Below, piece after piece: positions 54,508 through 63,970 of a stretch of DNA of 64,000 nucleotides. Under the pieces are notes generated by a model that was not told the DNA's origin, searched no databases, and saw only the letters and a program-made list of their open reading frames with translations. Made by a program: the position numbers and the translations under genes. The DNA is from Bartonella sp. HY328 (lineage in GTDB: Bacteria; Pseudomonadota; Alphaproteobacteria; Rhizobiales; Rhizobiaceae), in the NCBI RefSeq assembly GCF_025449335.1, contig NZ_CP104883.1:124001-188000 (forward strand). The letters run 5' to 3'. How positions within the stretch are numbered: the stretch's first letter is position 1; each line of letters starts with the position of its first letter.

Positions 54508-55419
54508 ATGGATCAAAAAACAGCACAAGCACTGGTTTCACGCTTTGAAGCTTCAGTTGTAACATCAAAGGGATTCATTCGTGAGCGTGATTTTGCCAAA
54601 CAAAATGGTATAACTGAAGCAGATATTTTTAACGCCTATAGTATTATCTCTCAATTTGAAGAATTTGTCCCCAATCTTGATTTGCTTCTTCCAACGCTCA
54701 GCCAATTGGGGCCAATCATGATTATCACACGCAATGATTATGCAGTCCACCAATTGCGCGGTTGTTTTGACGGTTTTGATGATCAGCATGGGGTTATCAC
54801 AACCTATGGCGATATAAATTTGTCACTTTCAAAAAATCAATGTCATCGGATGTTTTTTAAAACCAAAATCATCGATGATCAAACTTATTCTTGTTTGGCC
54901 ATATTTGATAATCAAGGGGTTGCAGTATTAAAGCTATTTGAACAACCAAATTCTAATCATCAAGCATGGCAAGATTTAATTAAAGCTTTGCGAAGCAATA
55001 AAACCTTGCCAAGCAAACCTTCGGTCGGTGAAATAAACAATAATCAACCAAAACAATCAATAGAAGACAAACAGGTCACTTATGAATTTTTAAAATCTTT
55101 AATAGAATTTGCAATTCAAAAAGGCCTTAAATTTCATTGCAATGTATGCAATCAAAGCTGCTGTCAAAGCTTTAGCGGTATCATCCATAATTTTAAAATT
55201 ATAAAAACATGGTTTAATATTATGGATGGCAGTTTTAACCTTCATCTAGATATCAGCCAATGCCAATTAAGCGTCAAAAAAGATAATAAGAGATTATTCT
55301 TAAATGCTAAAAGCAGCGATAATGACGAAGCATGTGAAATAAGCTTGGATTTGACCGATGTATCGGTCGAAGACTATTTTGATGAGATTACCAACCAATA
55401 TGGGATGAGCAAACAATGA
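54508..55419 (+). CDS. hmuS: HmuS/HemS-like heme-handling protein, divergent
   Basis: A 303-residue cytoplasmic protein with a good N-terminal HmuS repeat (LGPIMIITRNDYAVHQLRGC, then GDINLSLSKNQCHRMFF and VAVLKLFEQPNSNHQAW). The C-terminal repeat is short and strongly changed: a Cys cluster (CNVCNQSCCQSF) stands near where relatives have a GNRGCIQIH-type strand. Family members have about 340-350 residues; they bind heme and either degrade or traffic it. Here the second half may have lost or changed its heme site. It overlaps hmuT by 4 bp and follows hmuR by 63 bp, so it is part of one operon. Confidence 0.8.
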   Translation: MDQKTAQALVSRFEASVVTSKGFIRERDFAKQNGITEADIFNAYSIISQFEEFVPNLDLLLPTLSQLGPIMIITRNDYAVHQLRGCFDGFDDQHGVITTYGDINLSLSKNQCHRMFFKTKIIDDQTYSCLAIFDNQGVAVLKLFEQPNSNHQAWQDLIKALRSNKTLPSKPSVGEINNNQPKQSIEDKQVTYEFLKSLIEFAIQKGLKFHCNVCNQSCCQSFSGIIHNFKIIKTWFNIMDGSFNLHLDISQCQLSVKKDNKRLFLNAKSSDNDEACEISLDLTDVSVEDYFDEITNQYGMSKQ

Positions 55420-56318
55420 TGAAATATTTATTACGCATTGTTTTACTGCTATCGGCTTTTTTAACTCTTCACGTCAATTTGGCAAACAGTGCCGAACTTG
55501 CTCAGCTAAGCGAACCTTCAATAAATGAAAAGCCAGTAAATAAAAAGCTAGCAAATGAAAGGCTTGTGGTTATTGGTTCAGGCCTTATTGAGACAATTTT
55601 TGCCTTAGGCGCTGGCGACAACATTATTGGTCGTGATACCGCTTCAACCTATCCAGAACAAGCAAAAGCGATTGCTGATATTGGCTTTATGCGCGCCTTG
55701 CCGCCAGAAAACATCTTATCGCTTAATCCGCAAAAAATTATTATGTCAAAGGGAAGTGGGCCAGCGACATCAGTTGAGCTTTTAAAAAAATCATCGGTCC
55801 CACTTATCATTATTGACGAGGAATTTTCGCAAAAAAGCGTTACACAAAAAATTCAAGAGCTCGGACAATATTTAAACAGACAAAATGAAGCCAAGGCACT
55901 CACAGAAAGCGTTAATCATCAGTTTGATGAATTAACGAAATACGTCAATAAAATTGAACAAAAAAAACGTGTTTTGTTTATCATGTCTATTCGCAATGGC
56001 CGTATCATGGCAGCTGGACAAAACACCGGCGCAAATGGCATGATTAATTTAGCTGGCGGTATTAATCCAGTTCAATATGACGGCTATAAATTGATTAATG
56101 ATGAGGCAATCATTGAGCTTGCCCCTGATGTTATTTTAACGATGAACTATAATGGCATGGCGGTAACAAATGAAGAAATATTATCGGTGCCCGCATTGCG
56201 TTCAACTCCAGCCGGCAAAAGCCAAGCTTTTTTTAGCATGGAAGCCCTTTATTTGATGAATTTTGGCCCAAGAACTGCAAAGGCAGCTCTTGAACTGTCT
56301 AAAAAAATCTATCCCTAA
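55416..56318 (+). CDS. hmuT: Heme ABC transporter substrate-binding protein HmuT
   Basis: A 300-residue periplasmic heme-binding protein of the BtuF/FhuD fold. A signal peptide (about 1-26, ending NLANSA) and a Lys/Asn-rich linker lead to ERLVVIGSGLIETIFALGAG and IIGRDTASTYPEQ, which match HmuT/HutB. A Tyr in ASTYPEQ is the usual heme ligand position. It overlaps hmuS by 4 bp. The permease and ATPase (hmuU, hmuV) that normally follow are absent; a strong terminator comes next, then the unrelated dadA on the other strand. Confidence 0.9.
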   Translation: MMKYLLRIVLLLSAFLTLHVNLANSAELAQLSEPSINEKPVNKKLANERLVVIGSGLIETIFALGAGDNIIGRDTASTYPEQAKAIADIGFMRALPPENILSLNPQKIIMSKGSGPATSVELLKKSSVPLIIIDEEFSQKSVTQKIQELGQYLNRQNEAKALTESVNHQFDELTKYVNKIEQKKRVLFIMSIRNGRIMAAGQNTGANGMINLAGGINPVQYDGYKLINDEAIIELAPDVILTMNYNGMAVTNEEILSVPALRSTPAGKSQAFFSMEALYLMNFGPRTAKAALELSKKIYP

Positions 56319-56336
56319 CAGCTTAATGATATAGGA

Positions 56337-56372
56337 TTGTTGGAAAAGCCATTTTAGCTTTTTCCAACAAAA
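56337..56372 (+). terminator. Terminator after hmuT
   Basis: 11-bp arms TTGTTGGAAAA (56337-56347) and TTTTCCAACAA (56360-56370), extended inward by GC pairs with one bulge. It closes the heme locus 19 bp after the stop. Confidence 0.7.
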
Positions 56373-56400
56373 GTAGATTTAAAATCTTAGCTTATTAATT

Positions 56401-57654
56401 TTAAGCATAGCGTGAAATATCAAGCCCATTTGGGTCAATTTCAGGCCTATTACCACTGATAATATCAGCTAAGAATTTGCCACTGCCTGTTGACATTGTC
56501 CATCCTAGCGTGCCGTGGCCGGAATTCAAATAAAGCCCTTTAAATGGCGTTGCACCAAGAATTGGCACGCTATCAGGCGTAACTGGGCGGCGACCAGACC
56601 ATAATTCACTTTGCGAAGAATCCCCAGCGCCTGGAAACATTAAATGCAGGGCTTCTTGCAATGTATTACGCCGCGCCTCTTTATAGGTGAGATTATAATT
56701 AGAAACCTCTGCCATGCCGCCAACACGAATGCGGTCCCCAAGCCGCGTAACGGCCACCTTGTAAATATCGTCAATAACCGTTGATACAGGTGCTTTTGCC
56801 TCATCAATAATCGGCACGGTAATCGAATAGCCCTTTACCGGACAAATTGGCGCATAAAGACCAAGCGGCTTTAATAAAAACGGCGTAAACGACCCAAGGG
56901 CCACTAAAACCGCATCAGCAGTAATACGCCCCTTCGATGTTTGGGCACCAATCACCCTATCACCATCACGCAATAGGGAATGGATATCGGTATTAAATAA
57001 AAACTCAACACCTTTTTCTTGGCAAAGCTTGGCCAATTTTTCAGTAAAAATTTTGCAATCACCGGTTTCATCATCGGGCGTGCGCAAACCACCAATAATT
57101 TTATCACTAAGACTTGATAAGCCAGGTTCAACGCCAATGCAGCCCTTAGCATCTAGCATTTCAAAATTAACGCCATCAGCACGTAAAACATCAATATCCT
57201 TTTGCACTGCTTCTAATTGATGAGCATCACGAAAAAGCTGAATAGTTCCGCGCATACGTTCATCATAATGGATATTAGTTTCCTCGCGCAATTCTTTAAG
57301 ACATAAAGCGCTATAATCTGAAACGCGGATCATCAAGGCTTTGTTTTTTTTATATTTTTCTTCACTACAATTACCTAACATGGCAAAAAGCCAGCGGATC
57401 ATCGCAAGATTAAGGTGGGGATGAATAATTAATGGCGAGTTTTTGCGAAACATCCATTTCATTGCCTTAAGCGGCAAACCGGGCGCTGCCCATGGCGTTG
57501 TATAACCAAAAGACACCTGACCTGCATTGGCAAAACTTGTTTCCTCTGCCGGTGCGCTTTCACGGTCAATAATTGTTACCTCATGGCCAAGCTTGGTAAG
57601 ATACCAAGCTGAGGTAACACCAATAACACCACTTCCCAAAATAAGAACTTTCAT
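56401..57654 (-). CDS. dadA: D-amino acid dehydrogenase small subunit
   Basis: A 417-residue FAD flavoprotein at the inner membrane that oxidises D-alanine and other D-amino acids to keto acids and passes electrons to the respiratory chain. The FAD motif is VLILGSGVIGVTSAWYL at the N-terminus; other family pieces are ETSFANAGQVSFGYTTPWAA and, near the C-terminus, LNSGHGTLGWTMSTGSGK. The ATG at 57654 is chosen because AAGGGG lies 9 nt upstream. It is downstream of alr on the same strand (123 bp gap) and faces a divergent Lrp-type regulator: the dadRAX arrangement of L-alanine catabolism. Confidence 0.95.
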   Translation of the reverse strand: MKVLILGSGVIGVTSAWYLTKLGHEVTIIDRESAPAEETSFANAGQVSFGYTTPWAAPGLPLKAMKWMFRKNSPLIIHPHLNLAMIRWLFAMLGNCSEEKYKKNKALMIRVSDYSALCLKELREETNIHYDERMRGTIQLFRDAHQLEAVQKDIDVLRADGVNFEMLDAKGCIGVEPGLSSLSDKIIGGLRTPDDETGDCKIFTEKLAKLCQEKGVEFLFNTDIHSLLRDGDRVIGAQTSKGRITADAVLVALGSFTPFLLKPLGLYAPICPVKGYSITVPIIDEAKAPVSTVIDDIYKVAVTRLGDRIRVGGMAEVSNYNLTYKEARRNTLQEALHLMFPGAGDSSQSELWSGRRPVTPDSVPILGATPFKGLYLNSGHGTLGWTMSTGSGKFLADIISGNRPEIDPNGLDISRYA

Positions 57655-57777
57655 AATTATTTCCCCTTTTATATCTTGCTGCATTTATAACTATGACAGT
57701 CAAAATAAGTTTTTATGATCTATAGGAGGAACAAAAGAACATTTTGGCAAAAGGTGAATTAATTTTTGCCAAATGCT

Positions 57778-58926
57778 CTAGCTTGAAATATAACGACGCT
57801 CATAACGCCGCCCAAGTGACGTTAATATTTCATAAGGAATGGTTCCTGCATCCCTTGCTACTTCATCTATGGTTTGATGTTTGCCAATAAGCTCGACATA
57901 ATCACCGCGTTTTAATTTCCCCTCCGGCAAATCAGTTATATCTATAGTCATCGAATCCATTGAAACTCGGCCAATAATTGGTAAACGGATGCCGCTAAAA
58001 TAAGCGGCGCTTTTGTCGCCAAGGCAGCGATGCCAACCATCAGCATAACCAACGGCAATCGTTGCCAAACGACTAGGGCGAGTGGTGATAAAAGTACCAC
58101 CATAACCAACCCGCACGCCTTCACCTACCAAGCGTTGCTGAATAACGCAGGCTTCAAGACTAACCACAGGGCGCAAAAACTTACCCGTTTCCCCCATGGG
58201 ATCAATGCCATATAATGCAAGCCCCGGACGCACCAATTGAAAGCGAAAATCAGGCCCTAAAAATGTGCCGCCGGAATTAGCCAAAGCAACCGGCGTTTTA
58301 GGCAAACGCTCAAGCATCGCTTTCAGGCGGTTTAATTGGTCGAAATTGACAAGACTTTCAGGCTCATCGGCGCAAGCCAAATGGCTAATAATGAATTTTA
58401 TATCGGCATATTCAAATATTTCTGGATTATCCGCTAAAATTTCAAATTCAAGCTCATCTAGTCCAAGCCGGCTCATACCGGTATCAAGCTGCAAAAGGGC
58501 TGGAAGTCTTTTCTTGCGCTTTTGGCATAGTGCCTGCCATTCCAAAACGGAGTCGAGCGAATTTAACACCGGCAAAATACCGCGTTCGGCAGCTATGGGT
58601 GCAAAACCCGGTTGAATATCATTAAGGACGGCAATCTGGGCATCACTTGGCAAAATCGATTGCAATTCAATCGCTTCATTGGCTTGCGCCACAAAAAACA
58701 TACGCGCCCCAGCACGATAAAGCGGCGGCGCAATAATATCAACACCAACACCATAGGCATTGGCTTTCACAACTGCCGAAACTTTGGCCGGATAAGCTTG
58801 CCGGACCAAAATCCGGTAGTTATGAACCAGCGCATTGAGATCAATGGTTAAAACTCCCCCCGCAGAGAGCTCCATCAACTCATCCATATCTGCCGCTGAT
58901 TGATCAAATTCTAATTCTGTGCCCAT
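57778..58926 (-). CDS. alr: Alanine racemase (DadX/Alr)
   Basis: A 382-residue PLP enzyme that interconverts L- and D-alanine, for catabolism (with DadA) or cell-wall synthesis. The PLP-lysine motif is VSAVVKANAYGVG near residue 50, and the second base region GRVSMDSMTIDITDLP holds the catalytic area near the C-terminus. The ATG at 58926 is chosen because AGGAT lies 5 nt upstream; the frame extends to 58974. It is first in the alr-dadA unit. Normal length. Confidence 0.93.
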   Translation of the reverse strand: MGTELEFDQSAADMDELMELSAGGVLTIDLNALVHNYRILVRQAYPAKVSAVVKANAYGVGVDIIAPPLYRAGARMFFVAQANEAIELQSILPSDAQIAVLNDIQPGFAPIAAERGILPVLNSLDSVLEWQALCQKRKKRLPALLQLDTGMSRLGLDELEFEILADNPEIFEYADIKFIISHLACADEPESLVNFDQLNRLKAMLERLPKTPVALANSGGTFLGPDFRFQLVRPGLALYGIDPMGETGKFLRPVVSLEACVIQQRLVGEGVRVGYGGTFITTRPSRLATIAVGYADGWHRCLGDKSAAYFSGIRLPIIGRVSMDSMTIDITDLPEGKLKRGDYVELIGKHQTIDEVARDAGTIPYEILTSLGRRYERRYISS

Positions 58927-59088
58927 AACTATCCTGCCTGACCGTTGCCAGACCATTATCTTCATGAGCACCATGCCCTAAACAAATAATAGCCCAACCT
59001 TATTCGAATGTTGTGTTTAAATATAAAATATTATACGAATTATGCATCAATATTATTAGAAACTGCGAAAAACAAAAAGATAATTGTC

Positions 59089-59553
59089 ATGTTTCATCTC
59101 GATGCCATTGATCGTAATATAATTAGAGCATTAAGGCGAGATGGACGCATGACCAATGCCCGTATTGCTCAAGAGGTTGGTTTGTCAGCTTCTGCCTGCT
59201 TGCGCCGCGTACAAATATTAGAAGAAACAGGGGTTATACGCGGCTATACTGCCATTATTGGTGAAGTTGGCAATGACGAAGGCCTTAATATTATTGTTCA
59301 AATCACTCTTGAACGCCAAAGTGAAGAATTCTTACAAAAATTTGAAAACGCTGTTCGCCGCCATCCAGAAATAAAGGAATGTTACCTAATGGCAGGTAGC
59401 GCCGATTATTGGCTACGGGCAGAGGCGGAAAATGCCGCCGCTTATGAAATCATCCATAAGCAAATATTGTCACGCTTGCCGGGGGTTATGCACATTCAAT
59501 CTAGTTTTTCGATAAGATCGGTATTGACGCAAAGACAATCATCTCAATATTGA
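59089..59553 (+). CDS. Lrp/AsnC family regulator (DadR-like)
   Basis: A 154-residue feast/famine regulator. The N-terminal helix-turn-helix (NARIAQEVGLSASACLRRVQ) is followed by a RAM-type ligand domain (AxIGEVGNDEGLNIIVQITL, then CYLMAGSADYWLRAEA). It diverges from alr-dadA, the position of DadR/PutR-type activators that respond to L-alanine. The ATG at 59089 matches the standard N-terminus (FHLDAIDRNIIRALR); a frame open from 59008 is not needed. No operator was mapped in the 162 bp between the genes. Confidence 0.9.
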   Translation: MFHLDAIDRNIIRALRRDGRMTNARIAQEVGLSASACLRRVQILEETGVIRGYTAIIGEVGNDEGLNIIVQITLERQSEEFLQKFENAVRRHPEIKECYLMAGSADYWLRAEAENAAAYEIIHKQILSRLPGVMHIQSSFSIRSVLTQRQSSQY

Positions 59554-59649
59554 GTAAAAACTATCGGCTGCGTCAATAGAGGTGATAGTATTTTGTTCGC
59601 ATTTGGGGTACTGACTGATAGATCTTAAGCCTTTGCGGAACAATATCTC

Positions 59650-60264
59650 ATGAGCGATACATTTAAACCATCTAATAAACTGTCAGACCTTAAAGTCCCC
59701 AATGACAAGCGTAAGCTGCAGGATATGGTCAAAAAAGCCAATCAGACCGTTACCATTAATGAAGGTGGTGTTATGATTCCTGCGGCATTTTTGATGTTTG
59801 GTATCGCTATTATATCGCTCGCTATACAAGAATTTTTAATCGGCAAGGTTTTAAGCGTTATTTTTTTGGTGGGCTTTGCCATTGTGCTCTTTACCTTGTT
59901 TACCCGCGCATTGTTACGCCGCCGCACGCCTTTTTTCGTTCTGACCCCGCAAGGGCTTGAAACCAGTGTTTTTCAAACGCCATTGCCATGGCGCGGTATA
60001 ACAGATTTTCAAATTAATGCGACAAAATCCAATGCCTTTAATATAACTGTAGTTATGGAATTTGACATTGATGAAAAATATTTACCCGCTTTAAATAAAA
60101 AATGCCGCCCTGCGTCCTATTATGATGAAAAGCGTAAAATGCTTAAAGTTTCAGGCCTTAATTTTCGCCTTGATATGGGGCGCGATAAATTAAATGATTT
60201 AATTAATGATTATCGTTTAGCCGCCCTTGCAGAGCAAAAATTAACAATGCGCAAGTTTAACTAG
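59650..60264 (+). CDS. Membrane protein of unknown function with two TM segments
   Basis: A 204-residue protein. A polar N-terminus is followed by two adjoining hydrophobic segments (about 42-65 and 68-90), a basic RRRTPFF and then a beta-rich soluble domain (FFVLTPQGLETSVFQTPLPW) that looks like a bacterial PH-like domain, as in STM3941-type proteins. Its C-terminus is charged. No catalytic motif seen. It follows the Lrp-type gene by 96 bp on the same strand. Function unknown. Confidence 0.7.
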   Translation: MSDTFKPSNKLSDLKVPNDKRKLQDMVKKANQTVTINEGGVMIPAAFLMFGIAIISLAIQEFLIGKVLSVIFLVGFAIVLFTLFTRALLRRRTPFFVLTPQGLETSVFQTPLPWRGITDFQINATKSNAFNITVVMEFDIDEKYLPALNKKCRPASYYDEKRKMLKVSGLNFRLDMGRDKLNDLINDYRLAALAEQKLTMRKFN

Positions 60265-60646
60265 CTTGTTATCAAAGCAATATTGCGGCTAAATACGCCA
60301 ATATTGAACAAAAAAATGACATGTTTTGCCGCTATTTTTATAGTATCTTTCTTTATGCGCCCACCAAACGATGAGTGACGGCGATTTATCTACATATATG
60401 TAACATCCAACTGTTAGACAGCATATTTCATTGTAAAACATGATAGGGCTGCACCTTTTATCTATATGATACCTACTATATTGACTATCTTATCCACAGC
60501 CATACTTTATTTTGTCATATTAATGCGCAATTTTAAGCCATCCGATTTGAAAACCCGATTAGCGATGCGGATGTCGAGCAAAATATCGACCAAAATGTCC
60601 ATAAGCGAGGTCTTCAACTCTTTGGATTTGTGATAAGGAGATGACA
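60265..60646. other. Intergenic region before thpR
   Basis: It contains one perfect DnaA-type box TTATCCACA (60490-60498) but no cluster. The ribosome-binding site of thpR (AAGGAG) is at its right end. No other gene or structure was seen. Confidence 0.4.
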
Positions 60647-61216
60647 ATGCCACGTCTTTTTACAGCTCTTGAAGTTCCCCATAATATTGCTTCTTCTTTA
60701 TCGCTTGTGCGCGGTGGTTTACCCGGTGCCCGTTGGCTTGAAAATGGCGACCTTCATATCACTTTAAATTTCTTTGGCGATGTTGAAGCCCATATAGCTG
60801 ATGAAATTGTTCATGCCCTTGATCGGGTAGAATTGCCATGTTTTAACCTTCGTTTACGCGGACTTGACGTGTTTACCCGCAAGAAACCAAGTACACTTTA
60901 TGCGGGACTTGAAGCGAACCCTGCTTTAATGACCTTGCACGAAACCATAGGACGTAAATTGCGCCATCTGCCATTAGAGCGTAATAAGCGCAGTTTTACT
61001 CCCCATATTACCCTTGCCCATGTGCGGCAAAGCAAAATTCATGATCTTATTAAATATTTGACCGAACGCGGTGGCTTTTTAACCGACACATTTGAAGCCA
61101 AGCGCTTTGTGTTAATGTCATCGCGAGAACTGGTGGGTGGTGGCCCTTATATTATTGAAGAAAGCTGGCCATTACACCAAAGTGTCATGGCTGTAAAAGC
61201 GGCTACTGCCTTGTAA
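60647..61216 (+). CDS. thpR: RNA 2',3'-cyclic phosphodiesterase (LigT/ThpR)
   Basis: A 189-residue 2H-phosphoesterase that opens 2',3'-cyclic phosphates, historically the 2'-5' RNA ligase. Both catalytic HxT motifs are visible: DLHITLNFFGD (near residue 40) and PHITLAHVR (near 125). The second of two ATGs, 60647, is chosen because AAGGAG abuts the first ATG and would leave no spacing. It is a single gene with a strong terminator. Confidence 0.93.
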   Translation: MPRLFTALEVPHNIASSLSLVRGGLPGARWLENGDLHITLNFFGDVEAHIADEIVHALDRVELPCFNLRLRGLDVFTRKKPSTLYAGLEANPALMTLHETIGRKLRHLPLERNKRSFTPHITLAHVRQSKIHDLIKYLTERGGFLTDTFEAKRFVLMSSRELVGGGPYIIEESWPLHQSVMAVKAATAL

Positions 61217-61249
61217 ACACTAAACTCAAATGCCAATTTTTAACCCAAT

Positions 61250-61284
61250 AGCGCCAATCTTAATTGATTGGCGCTTTTCTATTT
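61250..61284. terminator. Terminator between thpR and the serine hydrolase gene
   Basis: Perfect 10-bp arms AGCGCCAATC (61250-61259) and GATTGGCGCT (61266-61275), followed by TTTTCTATTTT. It serves thpR and perhaps the converging hydrolase gene. Confidence 0.8.
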
Positions 61285-61286
61285 TG

Positions 61287-62312
61287 TTATTGGCTAATCA
61301 CAACGCGGGTAATAAGCGCCTGTAAATGTAGCGCATAGGCATTATCAAGCACCGAGCGATTAGGATCAGAGGTTACAACCACCGTTAGCGCCTTATCGGG
61401 TACAACAAAAATCATTTGTCCGCCATAGCCCCATGCATAATAGATTGGTACGCCGCCAGCACCGGAAATAAACCAACAATAACCATAGCCATGACCAGTA
61501 AAAATAGAATTGGTGCGCTTGACCCAAGATTGCGCGATCCAATCTGCGCTTATTAATTGCGTCCCATCGCTAAGCCTTCCCTTATTGCGATAAATCTCAC
61601 CAAAGGCGGCCATTGAATGCGGTGTCATGGCCATTTCATTGCCACCAATAGCAATGCCTTGTTGGTCCTTTTGCCAATTGGTGATTTTAAATTCACGGCA
61701 GGGCGAAAACCATTTTGCTGCAAGCACGTCAGTAGGTGTGCCGCTTGCCTTCATCAGTATCGCTGATAAAAGATGGGTGGAACCAGTTGAATAAAGCATG
61801 CCGTCATTCGGACGGCCAATAAAGGGTTGCGCAAGGATAAAAGCAACCTTATCACGAGCCTTGGCAAATTGCCCATATTTAGGGCCAGATAGCGGCGCAA
61901 GTCCAGATTGCATCGATAATAAATCACCGATAGTTATATTATAAAGCTGACGATTGGCATTCCTAGGAAACTTGTTTTCCAAAAAATCGGCAATTTTCTG
62001 GTCGGTATCATTAATAATATTCTTATCAATTGCCATACCAATAAGAGCTGAAACAACTGACTTTGAAGCCGATTTTATATTGGTTGGTTTATTGACACTT
62101 GCGCCATTAAAACCTGCCTCATAAATATTAGAACCTTGTTCATAAATTACTATAGTCCGGATAGCTTCAAGGTTAGAATAGTCCTTTATGATTTTACTAA
62201 GCTTTTCTTTTTTATAAGTTAATATATTTTTCGAAAAGCTATGAACACTGCTCAAAATCAACGATGAACTTGCAAGGCCAGTTATAAAGCCGCGCCGATG
62301 AAGTGGTTTCAT
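61287..62312 (-). CDS. Tat-exported serine hydrolase (class C beta-lactamase fold)
   Basis: A 341-residue periplasmic protein. The N-terminus HRRGFITGLASSSLIL is a twin-arginine signal. The beta-lactamase/DD-peptidase fold shows the nucleophile motif SASK (NIKSASKSVVSALIG, near residue 82) and a downstream YGYCWF at the second motif, with a late WGYGGQMIFV. Such proteins include esterases, D-aminopeptidases and penicillin-binding-like hydrolases; substrate unknown. It converges with thpR and shares a terminator. Transcribed alone. Confidence 0.85.
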   Translation of the reverse strand: MKPLHRRGFITGLASSSLILSSVHSFSKNILTYKKEKLSKIIKDYSNLEAIRTIVIYEQGSNIYEAGFNGASVNKPTNIKSASKSVVSALIGMAIDKNIINDTDQKIADFLENKFPRNANRQLYNITIGDLLSMQSGLAPLSGPKYGQFAKARDKVAFILAQPFIGRPNDGMLYSTGSTHLLSAILMKASGTPTDVLAAKWFSPCREFKITNWQKDQQGIAIGGNEMAMTPHSMAAFGEIYRNKGRLSDGTQLISADWIAQSWVKRTNSIFTGHGYGYCWFISGAGGVPIYYAWGYGGQMIFVVPDKALTVVVTSDPNRSVLDNAYALHLQALITRVVISQ

Positions 62313-62393
62313 CTATCCCCCTTAAAATTATCGCGTATATTTATTGATAAAGCATGGAATAAATAATGCATAGGGCTATTTTAAGGCCTATAT

Positions 62394-63032
62394 TTAGCTT
62401 TTATCGCCCCATTGCTCATTAAAAATTAGATCCTCCAAGGGCAAGCGATCACGCCAACCTTTACATTGCAATTCTGGCTCTTCATAAAAAAATTCCACAT
62501 AGCCAAGACAAAGATAAGCGATAATTTCGATATTTTCTGGAATTTTCAATAATTGCCGTAACTTCGCTTCATGATAAATTGATACCCAGCCAACGCCAAT
62601 ATTTTCGGCGCGTGCGGCAAGCCAAAGGTTTTGCACGGCGCAAACGGTACTAAATTGCGACATTTGCGGGTTATGAAATCGACCAATGCCGCTTGTCCCA
62701 TCGCGCTTAGTATCGCAGGTAACGCAAATATTGAGCGGCGCTTTAACAATGCCTTCAAGTTTTAATTGTCGATAAAGGCTTTGCCGTTCTCCGCTAAAAA
62801 CTTCAGCTTCTTCTTCATTGGCTAATTTAAAAATATTTTGGACAGCCTGCCGACGGGTAAGGTCGCGGATAAGCAAAAAGTTCCACGGTTGCTGAAAACC
62901 CACTGATGGCGCAAGATGAGCTGCCGATAAAATCCGCAGCAAGGTTGCATCATCAATCGGTTTTGGCAAAAATTCATCGCGTACATCGCGGCGCGCTGCC
63001 ATTACGCGATAAATGGCTTGTTTATCCAACAT
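62394..63032 (-). CDS. bluB: 5,6-dimethylbenzimidazole synthase BluB
   Basis: A 212-residue flavin-destroying enzyme that converts FMNH2 and oxygen to 5,6-dimethylbenzimidazole, the lower ligand of cobalamin. The family signature is clear: RRDVRDEFLP, HLAPSVGFQQPWNF, LNICVTCDTKRDG and STVCAVQNLWLAARAE, with the Asp that distinguishes BluB from nitroreductases (RDVRDEF). Length fits. No other cobalamin gene or riboswitch is near it. Related nitroreductases are an alternative, but the motifs favour BluB. Confidence 0.92.
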   Translation of the reverse strand: MLDKQAIYRVMAARRDVRDEFLPKPIDDATLLRILSAAHLAPSVGFQQPWNFLLIRDLTRRQAVQNIFKLANEEEAEVFSGERQSLYRQLKLEGIVKAPLNICVTCDTKRDGTSGIGRFHNPQMSQFSTVCAVQNLWLAARAENIGVGWVSIYHEAKLRQLLKIPENIEIIAYLCLGYVEFFYEEPELQCKGWRDRLPLEDLIFNEQWGDKS

Positions 63033-63223
63033 GTTATTAGTCCAAATCTTTTTCAGTTAACGCATGAAGCAAGCAAATTTTCATATTGTCGCAGCAAATT
63101 ATAATTCGATTGCAGCGCAACCATTTTCGCTATAACTTGTTTTAAAGAAGTTAGCATCAACTACCAACCAAAAAATTGGTGCAATGGAATTATTATCGCA
63201 ATTTCGCGTAAATTGAGGAACAT

Positions 63224-63970
63224 ATGGAAAATTCAGCACGAAAAACTCTTGTTTTAACCGGTGCAAGTCGCGGTATTGGTCATGCCACGGTTAAACGTTT
63301 TTCCCATGCCGGTTGGCGGGTTATCACCTGCTCGCGGCAAGATTTTGCCGATAATTGCCCTTGGCCAGCTGGGCCAGAAGATCATATCAAGGTAAACCTT
63401 GCCGATGCGGAAGACGTTGGACGTGCTATTTCAGAAATCCGCCGCCGTTTAGAAGCAGAAGGCAGCGTGTTGCATGCTTTGGTTAATAATGCTGGCATTT
63501 CTCCCAAGGGCGAGGGTGGCAAACGCCTCAATTCTATCGAAACCAATATGCAAATTTGGCGTGCCGTCTTCCAAGTAAATTTTTATGCACCAATTATGCT
63601 GGCACGCGGTCTTTTCAATGAATTAAAGGCCGCCAAGGGTGCAATTGTCAATGTAACTTCAATTGCTGGTAGCCGAGTGCACCCTTTTGCTGGTACCGCC
63701 TATGCAACTTCTAAAGCAGCCCTCGCTGGCCTTACCCGTGAAATGGCATCTGATTTTGGCCCCCATGGCATAAGGGTTAATGCCATTGCGCCAGGTGAAA
63801 TTGATACTTCCATCTTGTCACCGGGCACTGAAAAGCTGGTAGAACAATTACCTATGCGCCGTTTGGGGCTTCCTGCGGAAGTGGCCGATACCATTTATTA
63901 TTTATGCGGTAGTGAAGCTTCCTATGTAACGGGGTCAGAAATTCACGTTAATGGCGGCCAGCACGTATAA
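63224..63970 (+). CDS. SDR family oxidoreductase
   Basis: A 248-residue short-chain dehydrogenase with all key parts: cofactor motif TGASRGIGHA near residue 12, NNAG (VNNAGIS), the Ser of NVTSIAGS, the active-site YATSK and the C-terminal GSEIHVNGGQHV. Unlike the SDR at 19718 it keeps the catalytic Ser-Tyr-Lys. It stands alone after the divergent bluB gene. Substrate unknown; 3-oxoacyl-ACP reductase-like or sugar dehydrogenase both possible. Confidence 0.9.
   Translation: MENSARKTLVLTGASRGIGHATVKRFSHAGWRVITCSRQDFADNCPWPAGPEDHIKVNLADAEDVGRAISEIRRRLEAEGSVLHALVNNAGISPKGEGGKRLNSIETNMQIWRAVFQVNFYAPIMLARGLFNELKAAKGAIVNVTSIAGSRVHPFAGTAYATSKAALAGLTREMASDFGPHGIRVNAIAPGEIDTSILSPGTEKLVEQLPMRRLGLPAEVADTIYYLCGSEASYVTGSEIHVNGGQHV

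Noticed and set aside
60490..60498. Perfect DnaA box TTATCCACA as a sign of oriC
   Set aside because: A single box without AT-rich unwinding repeats or further boxes is not enough for an origin.
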